Assembly (NCBI GenBank): GCA_035759665.1
Contig: DASTUM010000142.1
Location: 1 to 21,678, forward strand
DNA: 21,678 nucleotides
DNA from: Micavibrio_A sp035759665
GTDB lineage: Bacteria > Pseudomonadota > Alphaproteobacteria > Micavibrionales > Micavibrionaceae
Reading direction: 5' to 3'
Shown piece after piece: positions 1 to 7,319 of this stretch. Under the pieces are notes generated by a model. It had not been told where the DNA came from and ran no database searches. It saw only the letters and a program-made list of their open reading frames with translations. The stretch's first letter is position 1. Each line of letters opens with the position of its first letter. A program made the position numbers and the translations under genes.

Positions 1-174
1 GTCGCATTTCTGGCCTCCGGCTTCTCCGGTTCCAGTCTGAGTACCCGCTCCGGTAGCAGGTGTGCCAGTAGAAGGCGTGCCACCCGTCTGCCCGCCTGTA
101 TCCTGTCCAGATGCGGGAATGCTCAGGAAAACTCCTAGGGCAAGGATGACAGCGAGGAAAAAAGGCTTCTTCAT
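1..174 (-). CDS. Secreted Thr/Gly-rich protein, 3' part outside window
   Basis: The frame starts at ATG 174 and stays open to base 1, giving 58 codons with the C-terminus missing. The first 23 residues are a clear signal peptide: MKKP, a hydrophobic stretch (FFLAVILALGVFLS), then a likely cleavage at PASG/Q. The mature part begins with low-complexity Gly/Thr/Pro/Ser/Gln sequence and reaches a Cys at residue 57. The start overlaps the stop of the upstream gene as ATGA (171-174), so translation is probably coupled, and it is the fourth gene of the minus-strand operon. The Gly/Thr-rich start resembles the N-termini of the two large paralogues in the same operon. It may therefore be another member of that group, but the informative part lies outside the window. 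Function unknown. Confidence 0.7.
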   Translation of the reverse strand, partial: MKKPFFLAVILALGVFLSIPASGQDTGGQTGGTPSTGTPATGAGTQTGTGEAGGQKCD

Positions 175-734
175 GCGGCTTTACCTGCTGTCGCGTAATG
201 GCAAAATCTCAGAGTGCCGCCTGTTTCCTCTATAGTAATGCATGCTGTCGTGTCCATGCCGCGTATCAGCATGATTGGCAGTTCAATGCGCCCGCTCCAG
301 TCGAACGGAATGGTAAAGACGATTTGCCCGTCGATGATCAGTGAAATCTTGTCGCTGCGCTTGAAGCCGTCGGCGAGAATGAAGTATTGCACGCCGTCGC
401 GTTCTATCCGCCAGGAAAGGTCGCGATAACCGCCTTTGTCGGAATGGAGCTGCGCCTTAATATTATAGGGAACATAAAAATTTTCTTTTTGTTCTTCGGT
501 CAGCCGCAGCGCTTCATTCGTAGCTTCGAGCGTACTGACTTTGCCGCTCATTGAAATCTCCGCGGTGATATCCATGTCGGCGGGGAGGCCATGATATACG
601 ATTATTTTTTCAGGCGGAAGACGTTTTTGCGCTTCCTTCTCCGTGAAAAAATATGCTCCCATCAGGACAAGCGCGAGGACGCCTGCGAGAACCGCTGCGA
701 TACGGAGTTTTTTTTGAGTTTTCTGTCCCGCCAT
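171..734 (-). CDS. Membrane-anchored periplasmic protein of unknown function (187 aa)
   Basis: A basic N-terminus (MAGQKTQKKLR) precedes one hydrophobic helix at about residues 12-30. There is no good cleavage site, so it should be a signal anchor with the C-terminal ~150 residues in the periplasm. That part is rich in beta-type alternation and holds two Cys (near residues 165 and 178) that could pair. I recognise no family. The start lies 10 bases after the stop of the 658-aa gene, and the stop overlaps the ATG of the next gene, so it is in the middle of a four-gene operon. The context suggests a periplasmic partner of the two large Gly-rich exported proteins; this is inference only. Confidence 0.75.
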   Translation of the reverse strand: MAGQKTQKKLRIAAVLAGVLALVLMGAYFFTEKEAQKRLPPEKIIVYHGLPADMDITAEISMSGKVSTLEATNEALRLTEEQKENFYVPYNIKAQLHSDKGGYRDLSWRIERDGVQYFILADGFKRSDKISLIIDGQIVFTIPFDWSGRIELPIMLIRGMDTTACITIEETGGTLRFCHYATAGKAA

Positions 735-744
735 CGCGCGCTCC

Positions 745-2721
745 TTACTGCGTGGCCGGAAGTTCGATCAGCTTGGTATCCGATGGCATCCTGTCCATTT
801 CGTTGGCGATTTTTTCATGCTGTTCGGTCAGCGCGGTTTCGAGCATGACGGCCATGACGGCCTCGGAGCGAAGAACGCTTCTGTAGATATCGCGGCGCTG
901 CATCAGGTCGATGGCCTGCATGGAGACGATCTTGCGCTCCACGTTGGCGGGCTTGTCGTACAATTCCGTATAGAAAGTCGGGTTCTGATAAAGCTTTTTG
1001 GTCAGGATTTCCATCTGCGCGTAATAGCTGGGGCGCTTGCCCAGATAAAGCGGGATTTCCTTCTCTTCGATCCCCATTTCGCGCATGATCGCATAAAGAT
1101 AGGGCTGCACTTCCTTCTCGCCCTGCGATTTCATCGAGGCCACGGCGGCGAAGGAGTTTCTGGCCACCGACCGTTTCGCAGCGATCGAACGGATATTCAT
1201 GTAATGGTTGACGCCCTGCGGGTTGGCAACGCCTTGCTCGTCGCTCAGGAAGGTGCGCGGAATGATGGGCGCGACGTTATGGGCGTAGAGGTTGGCGGCC
1301 AGGGCGAAGACGTCTTCTTCATCCTTCGACACTTCTTGCTTGTGCTTGTTGGCGCTATGGTCTGAATCGCCTTCCTCGGTAAAGTCGATATCCAGCGTCA
1401 GCGGTGTTTCAAGCACGGCCGTATAATTGATGTCGTTGTTCTTGCGCCCGTCGTCCTTGGACGCGTTGGGGCAGAGCAGGGACAGCCCGTTGCCGTTGTC
1501 GGCCTTGTCGCAATACAGCTCCCGGAACTGTGCGACGCGGCTCAGATAGTCCGACGTCTGCCCGGCGCCCGCCACCGCGTCTCCCGAAAGCAGTTCGCGT
1601 TGCAGCGTGCGGTTCGAAATGGCCATGGCGGTGAGGTCGGTGTTGCGGTCGGACGCGGCCAGCGAGCGCACGTTGGTGCCGAAGGTGCAAAGCCCCTCGC
1701 TGGGGTGATAATCCTTGTGCGCTTCGGCCATCATCTGCTGGAACAGGCGCTGGGTTTCCAGCTGGTGCTTGGCGTCGAGGAACATGCCGACGGAGACGAC
1801 CTGCCCCATCGCCGTCGCAGAAATCTGCTCGGCGAAGAGCATCAGCGCCGGGAGGATGTGCTTCTCGAAGAAAACCTCGACCATCCACTGGCGGTGGAAG
1901 GTGAATTCGTTGGTGATGAAGTCCTTCGTGATTTTGCTTTGCTGTTCAGACGTTTTTACGCAGCCTGCGGAGCAAACGGAACTCAATTGCGCCGCGCATT
2001 CCGGAATTCCGCACGCGGGGCCGCAATGGCCGGTACATCCCGGCATTGCGCCGCATCCCAGTGCGCCGCCGTTCGTCACGCTCGACGTATCGAGCGGCTT
2101 GACGTTGCTGGCCGCCGCGCCAGCCGCTCCGGCAGCCCCTGCCGCCGCGCCCGCTGCTCCGCCGCCCGAACCGCCCAACAAGCTGCCAATCATGCCGCCA
2201 ATGCCGCCGCCGAGGTTTGGAGTCGTTGTGCCGGTTGCGCCGGAACCACCCGAACCACCAAACAAGCCCCCGATTAAGCCGCCCAACCCGCCGCCGCCCA
2301 TGTTCGGCGTCGTTGTACCGGTCGTACTGCCGGAACCACCCGAGCCACCAAATAAACCCCCCATTAAGCCGCCCAACCCACCGCCGCCCATGTTCGGCGT
2401 CGTTGTGCCGCCCGAACCGCCCGAACCACCAAACAAGCCGCCCATCAGGCCGCCCAATCCGCCGCCGCCGCTGCTGAGGTTCGGCATAGGTGTGCCGGTA
2501 GTGCTGCCCGAACCACCCAGTAAGCCACCAATCAAGCCGCCGCTGCTGCTGAGGTTCGGCATAGGTATGCTGGTTGTAGTAGTCGGCATCGTCGCGCCGG
2601 TTGTTGTGCCCTGCGTCGTTGTACCCGTGCTCTGCGCGTGGGCCGTTCCCGAAAAAACCATGCCGGCGATAACGGCCGTGGTCAGCAGGGAACGTACGAT
2701 TTTTCTGGATCCCGGAATCAT
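745..2721 (-). CDS. Exported Gly-rich repeat protein, paralogue of the neighbouring 683-aa protein
   Basis: This 658-aa protein has a signal peptide (residues 1-29, ending GTAHA/Q). Next come a Thr-rich linker, five Gly-rich repeats with a PN[LM] mark at residues 52-187, and an Ala/Gly stretch. A Cys cluster follows (Cys 223, 229, 233, 237, 242, 250, 254), then a ~380-residue C-terminal domain. That domain aligns along its length with the upstream gene. Shared blocks include LDAKHQ-ETQRLFQ, AHKDY-PSEG-CTFGT-VRSLA, YCD-ADN-NGL and NPTFYTELYDKP-NVERK. Three Cys are common to both copies, which suggests conserved disulphides in the periplasm or outside the cell. No transmembrane helix is visible apart from the signal. 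The start ATG overlaps the previous stop as ATGA (2718-2721). I do not recognise the family. It is divergent from a Dot/Icm operon, so a role in secretion or at the cell surface is possible but unproven. Confidence 0.8.
   Translation of the reverse strand: MIPGSRKIVRSLLTTAVIAGMVFSGTAHAQSTGTTTQGTTTGATMPTTTTSIPMPNLSSSGGLIGGLLGGSGSTTGTPMPNLSSGGGGLGGLMGGLFGGSGGSGGTTTPNMGGGGLGGLMGGLFGGSGGSGSTTGTTTPNMGGGGLGGLIGGLFGGSGGSGATGTTTPNLGGGIGGMIGSLLGGSGGGAAGAAAGAAGAAGAAASNVKPLDTSSVTNGGALGCGAMPGCTGHCGPACGIPECAAQLSSVCSAGCVKTSEQQSKITKDFITNEFTFHRQWMVEVFFEKHILPALMLFAEQISATAMGQVVSVGMFLDAKHQLETQRLFQQMMAEAHKDYHPSEGLCTFGTNVRSLAASDRNTDLTAMAISNRTLQRELLSGDAVAGAGQTSDYLSRVAQFRELYCDKADNGNGLSLLCPNASKDDGRKNNDINYTAVLETPLTLDIDFTEEGDSDHSANKHKQEVSKDEEDVFALAANLYAHNVAPIIPRTFLSDEQGVANPQGVNHYMNIRSIAAKRSVARNSFAAVASMKSQGEKEVQPYLYAIMREMGIEEKEIPLYLGKRPSYYAQMEILTKKLYQNPTFYTELYDKPANVERKIVSMQAIDLMQRRDIYRSVLRSEAVMAVMLETALTEQHEKIANEMDRMPSDTKLIELPATQ
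2161..2568 (-). repeat. Five in-frame Gly-rich repeats inside the 658-aa gene
   Basis: Five units each carry PN followed by L or M, then a Gly-rich block of the type GGLGGLMGGLFGGSGGSG. The PN marks lie at residues 55, 80, 109, 139 and 168, so units are 75-90 bp. The middle units are almost identical at DNA level, for example the shared plus-strand blocks around 2280-2300 and 2370-2400. That points to recent duplication or slippage. Copy number probably varies between strains (inference). Confidence 0.85.
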
Positions 2722-4769
2722 CGTGCGCCTCCCGCCGGGTTGCGTTTCGGCCCTTCATTGACGACTTTGTCCTGTTCTTTTTGCAGCATGGTTTCCAGCA
2801 GCACGGACAAAACGACCTCGCTGCGCAATAGGCTGTTATACAGGTCGCGGTCTTGCATCAAGCCGATCGCCTGCATCGCGGCGCCCTTGCGCTCGACGTT
2901 GACCGGCTTGTCGTACAGCTCCGTATAGAAAGTCGGATTCTGATAAATCTTTTTGGTCAGGACTTCCATCTGCGCGAAGTAGCTCGGCTTTTCGCCGATC
3001 AGCTGATTTATCTCTTCCGGCTTGGTGATGCCGAATTCTTTCATGATGGCCTTGATATACGGGGCGCTTTCCGGCGCGCCGGCGGCTCTTTGCCCGACGA
3101 TGGCGGCGAAAGAGTTCTGCGCCACCGAACGCTTGGCGAAAACGGAGCGCATATCCATGTATTTTTCGACGTTGCCGATGCGGATACGCCCGTCTTTGGT
3201 AGCGTAATCCTCAGGCGGGACGATGGGCGCCACGTTGGTGGAGAAAAGGTTGGCGGCGAGCGCGAACACGTCTTGTTCGTCCGCGGTGGCCTCGTCCTGC
3301 GATTGCGCGCTGTTCGCAGTCCCTGTTCCCGTCGCGGCAGGGTCGGGAATGAAAGAAACGTCGAGCGTGAGGCGCGATTCGATGTTGCGCGTAAAATCGA
3401 CGTCGATGTTGCGCCGTTCCGGCTTCGGCACGGCCTGGCGGCAAAGCGTGCCGAGGCCGTTGGCGTTGTCCGCCTGATCGCAATAATTCTTCAGGAAATG
3501 CGCCATGCGGCTGCGCTTGTCGGAATCGAGCCCCTCGATCGAGGTGACGTCGCCTGAGGCTGCCTGCCGCTGGTTCATGCGTGCGGCGAAGGCCACCTGC
3601 GCCATGTTCGAACGGCGCTCGGAACCCGCCAGCGAGCGCACGGTGGTGCCGAAGGTGCACATGCCTTCGCTGGGCTGGTAATCCTTGTGCGCCCGTGCCG
3701 TCATTTCCTGGAACAGGCGCTGGGTTTCCATCTGGTGCTTGGCGTCGAGCATCGCACCGACCATCTGCATCTGCGCGATGCCCACGGCGGTCAGCTGCTC
3801 CGCCATCAGCTGCAGCGCCGGCAGCATGTTTTCAAGCCAGAACGTGTTGACGATCCAGTTGCGGTGCTTCTGGAATTCCGATTGCGTGTGCGAACGGACG
3901 TCGCCGTAATGCTGCGGAATCTTCGTGTTGCATTCCTGGCAATGGCAACCGGCCTCGGTATGGGAACTGTTGTTGGGGTCCTGGCTGCTCTTGGGTTCGC
4001 TGCCCTGTCCGCCCTGACCGCTTTGGCTGTTCTGGCCGCTCTGCCCCGCACCGCCGCCGAACGCGCTCATAAGGCCGCCGATCGAGCTCAGCGCCGTGGC
4101 CACGCCCTGCATGCCGCCGAGCGCCTGCGAAATCGCGGGAAAGGCCTGCGAAATCGTTTGCGCCATCTGCGTCGCGTTTTGCGGGTTCATCATCGCGGAG
4201 GGATTCTGGGCGATGTTCATGATGTTCTGAAGGCCCCCGGCCTGCTGCCCGACCGATCCCATCTGGCCGACAGCCGACTGGATGGAGGGGTTGTTCAACA
4301 TGTTCGTCATCTGCGACATGTTCATGTTGCCGAGGTTGGGCATGCTCGACAAAGAAGATGCTGCGCCTGTCGACAACTGTCCGCCGACGAGGCCGTTGAC
4401 GAGGCCCGATATGGCCGTCGGGCTTGCGTTTCCGCCTTGCAGGCCCTGGACGATCTGGGTGATCTGCGACATGCTTCCGATATTCTGTCCGCCGGCCCCC
4501 TGGATCATCTGCGTGATGCTGCTGGTGCTTTGGCCGCCGCCGATGGCGGAGGCGACCTGCTGGCCGATATTGGGCATTCCCTGTTGCCCGCCTACGCCCC
4601 CCAACATTTGTCCCATATTGGGTATTCCCTGCTGGCCGCCCATATTGGGCATCCCAGGTATGGTCTGCGCCTGCGCGGGGAGCGCGATCAGGGTGGCGGG
4701 CGTGCCCATGAACGCTGCGAGAACGATGCAGACGGCCATGCCCCCGATACGGAATTTTGTTTTTCTCAC
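2718..4769 (-). CDS. Exported Gly/Met/Asn/Gln-rich protein, first gene of the minus-strand operon
   Basis: I take the GTG at 4769 as start, giving 683 aa. It has a good ribosome site (GGAGAGGG at 4775-4782) and yields a normal signal peptide (VRKTKFR, then a hydrophobic core, cleavage near ALPAQA/Q). An ATG at 4826 would add 19 residues and bury the signal. Residues ~35-260 are low complexity with repeated P-N-[MIL]-G-Q motifs, rich in Gly, Met, Gln, Asn and Ser. A CHCQEC motif follows, then the same C-terminal domain as the 658-aa neighbour (LDAKHQMETQRLFQ, AHKDYQPSEGMCTFGT, NPTFYTELYDKPVNVERK). Family unknown. It is the promoter-proximal gene and is transcribed divergently from dotI. A Dot/Icm accessory component or exported substrate is possible, based on position only. 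Confidence 0.8.
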   Translation of the reverse strand: MRKTKFRIGGMAVCIVLAAFMGTPATLIALPAQAQTIPGMPNMGGQQGIPNMGQMLGGVGGQQGMPNIGQQVASAIGGGQSTSSITQMIQGAGGQNIGSMSQITQIVQGLQGGNASPTAISGLVNGLVGGQLSTGAASSLSSMPNLGNMNMSQMTNMLNNPSIQSAVGQMGSVGQQAGGLQNIMNIAQNPSAMMNPQNATQMAQTISQAFPAISQALGGMQGVATALSSIGGLMSAFGGGAGQSGQNSQSGQGGQGSEPKSSQDPNNSSHTEAGCHCQECNTKIPQHYGDVRSHTQSEFQKHRNWIVNTFWLENMLPALQLMAEQLTAVGIAQMQMVGAMLDAKHQMETQRLFQEMTARAHKDYQPSEGMCTFGTTVRSLAGSERRSNMAQVAFAARMNQRQAASGDVTSIEGLDSDKRSRMAHFLKNYCDQADNANGLGTLCRQAVPKPERRNIDVDFTRNIESRLTLDVSFIPDPAATGTGTANSAQSQDEATADEQDVFALAANLFSTNVAPIVPPEDYATKDGRIRIGNVEKYMDMRSVFAKRSVAQNSFAAIVGQRAAGAPESAPYIKAIMKEFGITKPEEINQLIGEKPSYFAQMEVLTKKIYQNPTFYTELYDKPVNVERKGAAMQAIGLMQDRDLYNSLLRSEVVLSVLLETMLQKEQDKVVNEGPKRNPAGGAR

Positions 4770-4774
4770 TTGCG

Positions 4775-4782
4775 CCCTCTCC
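4775..4782 (-). promoter_or_regulatory. Ribosome binding site that fixes the GTG start at 4769
   Basis: The minus strand reads GGAGAGGG, five bases before GTG 4769 (nine bases counted from the GGAG core). No comparable site precedes the upstream ATG at 4826. Confidence 0.6.
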
Positions 4783-4890
4783 AGCGGCGAATCCCCGGCC
4801 CCGATAGTAACAGACAGAACGTCCATAAAAAAATTCTAATTCCTTGAAAAAACGGCGTTTCTTCACGGCTTCCTAAAATTCTATCATAGT

Positions 4891-5020
4891 TTAAAACCAA
4901 AACGCACGTTTGTCTCCACCCCATGAAAAGGTTTTTCGTTTTCTTAAGGGGACAACTTGCAAGTCTGAAATTGTTCTTTGTGTATGAATATGTTCCAATA
5001 GAAAGAGGATTTGGTTTTAA
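4891..5020. repeat. Inverted repeat with 11-base arms flanking the divergent promoters
   Basis: The left arm TTAAAACCAAA (4891-4901) is the exact reverse complement of the right arm TTTGGTTTTAA (5010-5020). Each arm therefore presents the same sequence in the direction of its own gene: the 683-aa gene on the left and dotI on the right. This fits a pair of operator half-sites for one regulator acting on both operons, but chance in AT-rich DNA is not excluded. Confidence 0.45.
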
Positions 5021-5077
5021 CGAACCAGATCTGCTACACGTTTTATGAAATTTCATCTTCGAAGACTCCTTGGATCC

Positions 5078-5809
5078 ATGTCAGACGACAGCAACGAAAA
5101 AGCGCCGAACCCGCGGAACATAAGACCCCCGAGCCGTACCGACACGCGCGTCAAAAAAGGGGCGACGACCAAGGCGGAATCCGTTGACACCACGGGTGTT
5201 GGCCGTGTCGTGATCCGCAACGAATTCTACCGCGACGGCTACCGCCTCGCGCTGCGCGTCGCCGTCATCCAGTGTTTCATCATTTTCGGCCTGATCGGTG
5301 CGATGTTCTTCATCATCCATGTCCATCAGCCGGAAAACCGCTATTTCGCGACGACGGAAGACGGACGCCTGATCCCGATGGTGCCGCTCAACCAGCCCAA
5401 CCTCTCGAACCCTGCGCTGCTTTCGTGGGTGGCGCAGGCGGCGTCGGAGACGATGTCGTTCAGTTTCTCCAACTATCGCCGCAATCTGCAGGAATCCTCG
5501 CGCCACTTTACGCGCGACGGCTGGGAAAGCTTCTCGACGGCTCTGCAGCAGGCCCGCATCATTGAATCGATCGAGGCGAACACGCAGGAGATCACCGCCG
5601 TGCCGCGCGGCGCGCCGATCATCAAATGGCAGGGCCTGTCCAAGGATCAATATCAATGGCAGGTGCAGATTCCGATGATTCTGACTTATGTGTCGGGATC
5701 TAAAACAAGGTCCGACAACTGGATCATCACCATCGTCGTCGTGCGCGTTCCGCGTCTGGAAAGCCCGAACGGCGTGGGGATCGCCCAGTGGATCGCCGTT
5801 CCGGGATAG
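5078..5809 (+). CDS. dotI: DotI/IcmL, inner-membrane protein of the type IVB secretion system
   Basis: This is a 243-aa protein with a hydrophilic N-terminal tail, one transmembrane helix (about 59-81) and a ~155-residue periplasmic domain. Family blocks are recalled from Legionella IcmL. They are RNEFYRDGYR before the helix, RYFATTEDGRLIPM after it, NYRRNLQ-S--HFT-DGW in the middle, and RVPRLESPNGVGIAQWI at the end. DotI forms an inner-membrane subcomplex with its partial paralogue DotJ in Legionella; no DotJ is seen here. ATG 5078 is preferred because it gives a normal tail. An in-frame ATG at 5045 would add 11 residues, and neither start has a strong ribosome site. It is the first gene of the dotI-dotH-dotG-dotF run. 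Confidence 0.93.
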   Translation: MSDDSNEKAPNPRNIRPPSRTDTRVKKGATTKAESVDTTGVGRVVIRNEFYRDGYRLALRVAVIQCFIIFGLIGAMFFIIHVHQPENRYFATTEDGRLIPMVPLNQPNLSNPALLSWVAQAASETMSFSFSNYRRNLQESSRHFTRDGWESFSTALQQARIIESIEANTQEITAVPRGAPIIKWQGLSKDQYQWQVQIPMILTYVSGSKTRSDNWIITIVVVRVPRLESPNGVGIAQWIAVPG

Positions 5810-5830
5810 GGGCTGCAAAGATGATTTTTT

Positions 5831-5842
5831 CGCAATATTGCG
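5831..5842. promoter_or_regulatory. Perfect 12-base palindrome in the dotI-dotH gap
   Basis: CGCAATATTGCG is a perfect palindrome in the 82-base gap between dotI and dotH. It is flanked by T-runs (5825-5830 upstream). It could be an operator site, or a small hairpin that tunes dotH translation relative to dotI. It is too short, and lacks a following T-tract, to be a convincing terminator. Confidence 0.35.
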
Positions 5843-5891
5843 TTATTCTGGGCAGCTTCGATAATTTTTACAGATTTTGGTAACAAGGGTC

Positions 5892-7319
5892 ATGACAGTG
5901 TACAGCGTCCTCAAACGGCAGAAATCCAGGCTTTTCGGCGGGGCGCTGATGGCCGTTTTGCTGTGCGGGACGGCGGGACATTCGCTGGCGCAGGGCGAGG
6001 CGCCGGCTGAACAATTGCCGCCCGGCTTCGCGCAGGAACAAGTCCCGCCCGCCTTCCAAATGGATGACCAGCCTCAGGCGGCGGACACCGCGGCCCCCGC
6101 AGCCGCTCCTGCCGACTCTGAAACCGCCACGGAGGGCGACGCTGCCGAAGCGGAGGGCGGGGAAATCCCGGCTCAGCCCGAAGCAAAGCAGCTGGTCCCG
6201 GCGACCCCGATGGGTACCGCCGCGCAAAATGTCAAGCAGGGCGCCGCGCCGTCCCAGCCGCCGGCCGCCGAGGAGGCTCAGGCAGACGATAGCGCGGGCA
6301 TGGAGGATCAGGCTCCGGCGCTCCCCGATATTCTCGATAAATATACGGAGGCCACCGAAGATGTAGAGGGGCCGGGCGATGCCCTGCCGCCGCCGCCAAG
6401 TCCGCAGACCAACACCGTCAACGCGGTCAAGATCCAGGGTGAGGGCTTTGATCTGGGCAACAGGACGGCCCGCGTGGAAATCGACGGCAACCTGAACGAG
6501 GAAGGCAACGCCAAGCTGCAGGATGAAATACGCGCCGAAGCCTTTGATGCCGCTATCACCGGAATGTTCCCGCTTTCGCCGGAGCAGATCGAAGGCCTCC
6601 TGAAACGCTACGACGGCACCCAGAAAGCGGCGAAAAAGCCACCCTATGATGTCCCGACGCCTGAAATTTCGGTGCAGAACGTTTCGCTCGATCCGGGCGT
6701 CGCGCCGCCCGTCATCAAGACGGCGATCGGCAACGTGACGACGATCAACATCCTCGACGCGACCGGCGCGCCGTGGCCCGTGCAGGACGTTACCTGGGCC
6801 GGTGATTACGAAGTCGTCGAGCCGGAGTCCGGCGGCCATATCATCCGCATCACGCCGATGAGCCACTTCGCCCGCGGCAACATCGTCGTGCGGATGCTCA
6901 CGCTGAAAACGCCGCTGACCTTCACGCTGGAAACGGGCCGCGACGTGGTCCAGTACCGCGTCGACGCCCGCATACCCGAATACGGCCCCTTCGCCACCAC
7001 GCCGATCATGCAGGGCGGCAAATCCCTCGTCGCCGGCACGCCGGAACTGACCTCCATCCTGGACGGCGTTGCGCCTTCGGGTGCAGTGAAGCTCGCCGTC
7101 AGCGGCGTCGACGGCCGCACCACCGCTTATACGATGGGCGGCACCACCTATGTCAGAACGCCTTTGACGCTGCTCTCGCCGGCATGGCAGAGTTCGGTGT
7201 CGTCTGCGGACGGCATGAATGTTTACGCCCTTTCCAATGCGCCTGTCCTGCTGCTCTCCGACGGCGGCGAATTCCAGCGCGCCATCCTGAAGGAAAAAGA
7301 GGATCTGCTCGATGAGTGA
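5892..7319 (+). CDS. dotH: DotH/IcmK, outer-membrane core-complex protein of the type IVB system
   Basis: The ATG at 5892 follows AAGGG closely and gives a 475-aa precursor. An alternative TTG at 5877 has no ribosome site. A signal peptide (about 1-34, ending HSLA/Q) leads into a ~130-residue disordered Ala/Pro/Glu-rich segment. A middle domain follows (MFPLSPEQIEGLLKRYDGTQ), then a C-terminal beta domain. Signature blocks match Legionella DotH as I recall it: SLDPGVAPPVIKTAIGN, DATGAPWPVQDV, DVVQYRVDARIPEYGP, ILDGVAP-G, YVRTPLTLLSPAW and SSADGMNVYAL. DotH forms the outer-membrane core with DotC, DotD and the C-terminus of DotG. The long acidic linker is larger than I expect for the family. 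The stop overlaps the dotG start by 8 bases. Confidence 0.93.
   Translation: MTVYSVLKRQKSRLFGGALMAVLLCGTAGHSLAQGEAPAEQLPPGFAQEQVPPAFQMDDQPQAADTAAPAAAPADSETATEGDAAEAEGGEIPAQPEAKQLVPATPMGTAAQNVKQGAAPSQPPAAEEAQADDSAGMEDQAPALPDILDKYTEATEDVEGPGDALPPPPSPQTNTVNAVKIQGEGFDLGNRTARVEIDGNLNEEGNAKLQDEIRAEAFDAAITGMFPLSPEQIEGLLKRYDGTQKAAKKPPYDVPTPEISVQNVSLDPGVAPPVIKTAIGNVTTINILDATGAPWPVQDVTWAGDYEVVEPESGGHIIRITPMSHFARGNIVVRMLTLKTPLTFTLETGRDVVQYRVDARIPEYGPFATTPIMQGGKSLVAGTPELTSILDGVAPSGAVKLAVSGVDGRTTAYTMGGTTYVRTPLTLLSPAWQSSVSSADGMNVYALSNAPVLLLSDGGEFQRAILKEKEDLLDE

Larger units (their letters stand above)
4770..5077. promoter_or_regulatory. Divergent control region between the exported-protein operon and the dot/icm operon
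   Basis: About 300 bases without a convincing gene, clearly more AT-rich than the flanks, must hold the promoters for both directions. On the minus strand TATGATAGAAT (about 4876-4886) offers a possible -10 region. On the plus strand, sequence around 4960-5000 (TTGCAA, later TATGAA/TATGTT) could form a weak promoter. Neither has a consensus -35 at ideal spacing, so an alternative sigma factor or an activator is possible. The region also contains an exact 11-base inverted repeat, listed separately. Confidence 0.5.

Noticed and set aside
2161..2568. CRISPR-like array
   Set aside because: The repeats are in frame, code for Gly-rich protein, have no unique spacers of even length, and vary in unit size.
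4827..5077. Short open frames in the divergent region, including the ATG at 5045
   Set aside because: They lack ribosome sites and family features; ATG 5045 is at most an upstream start of dotI.
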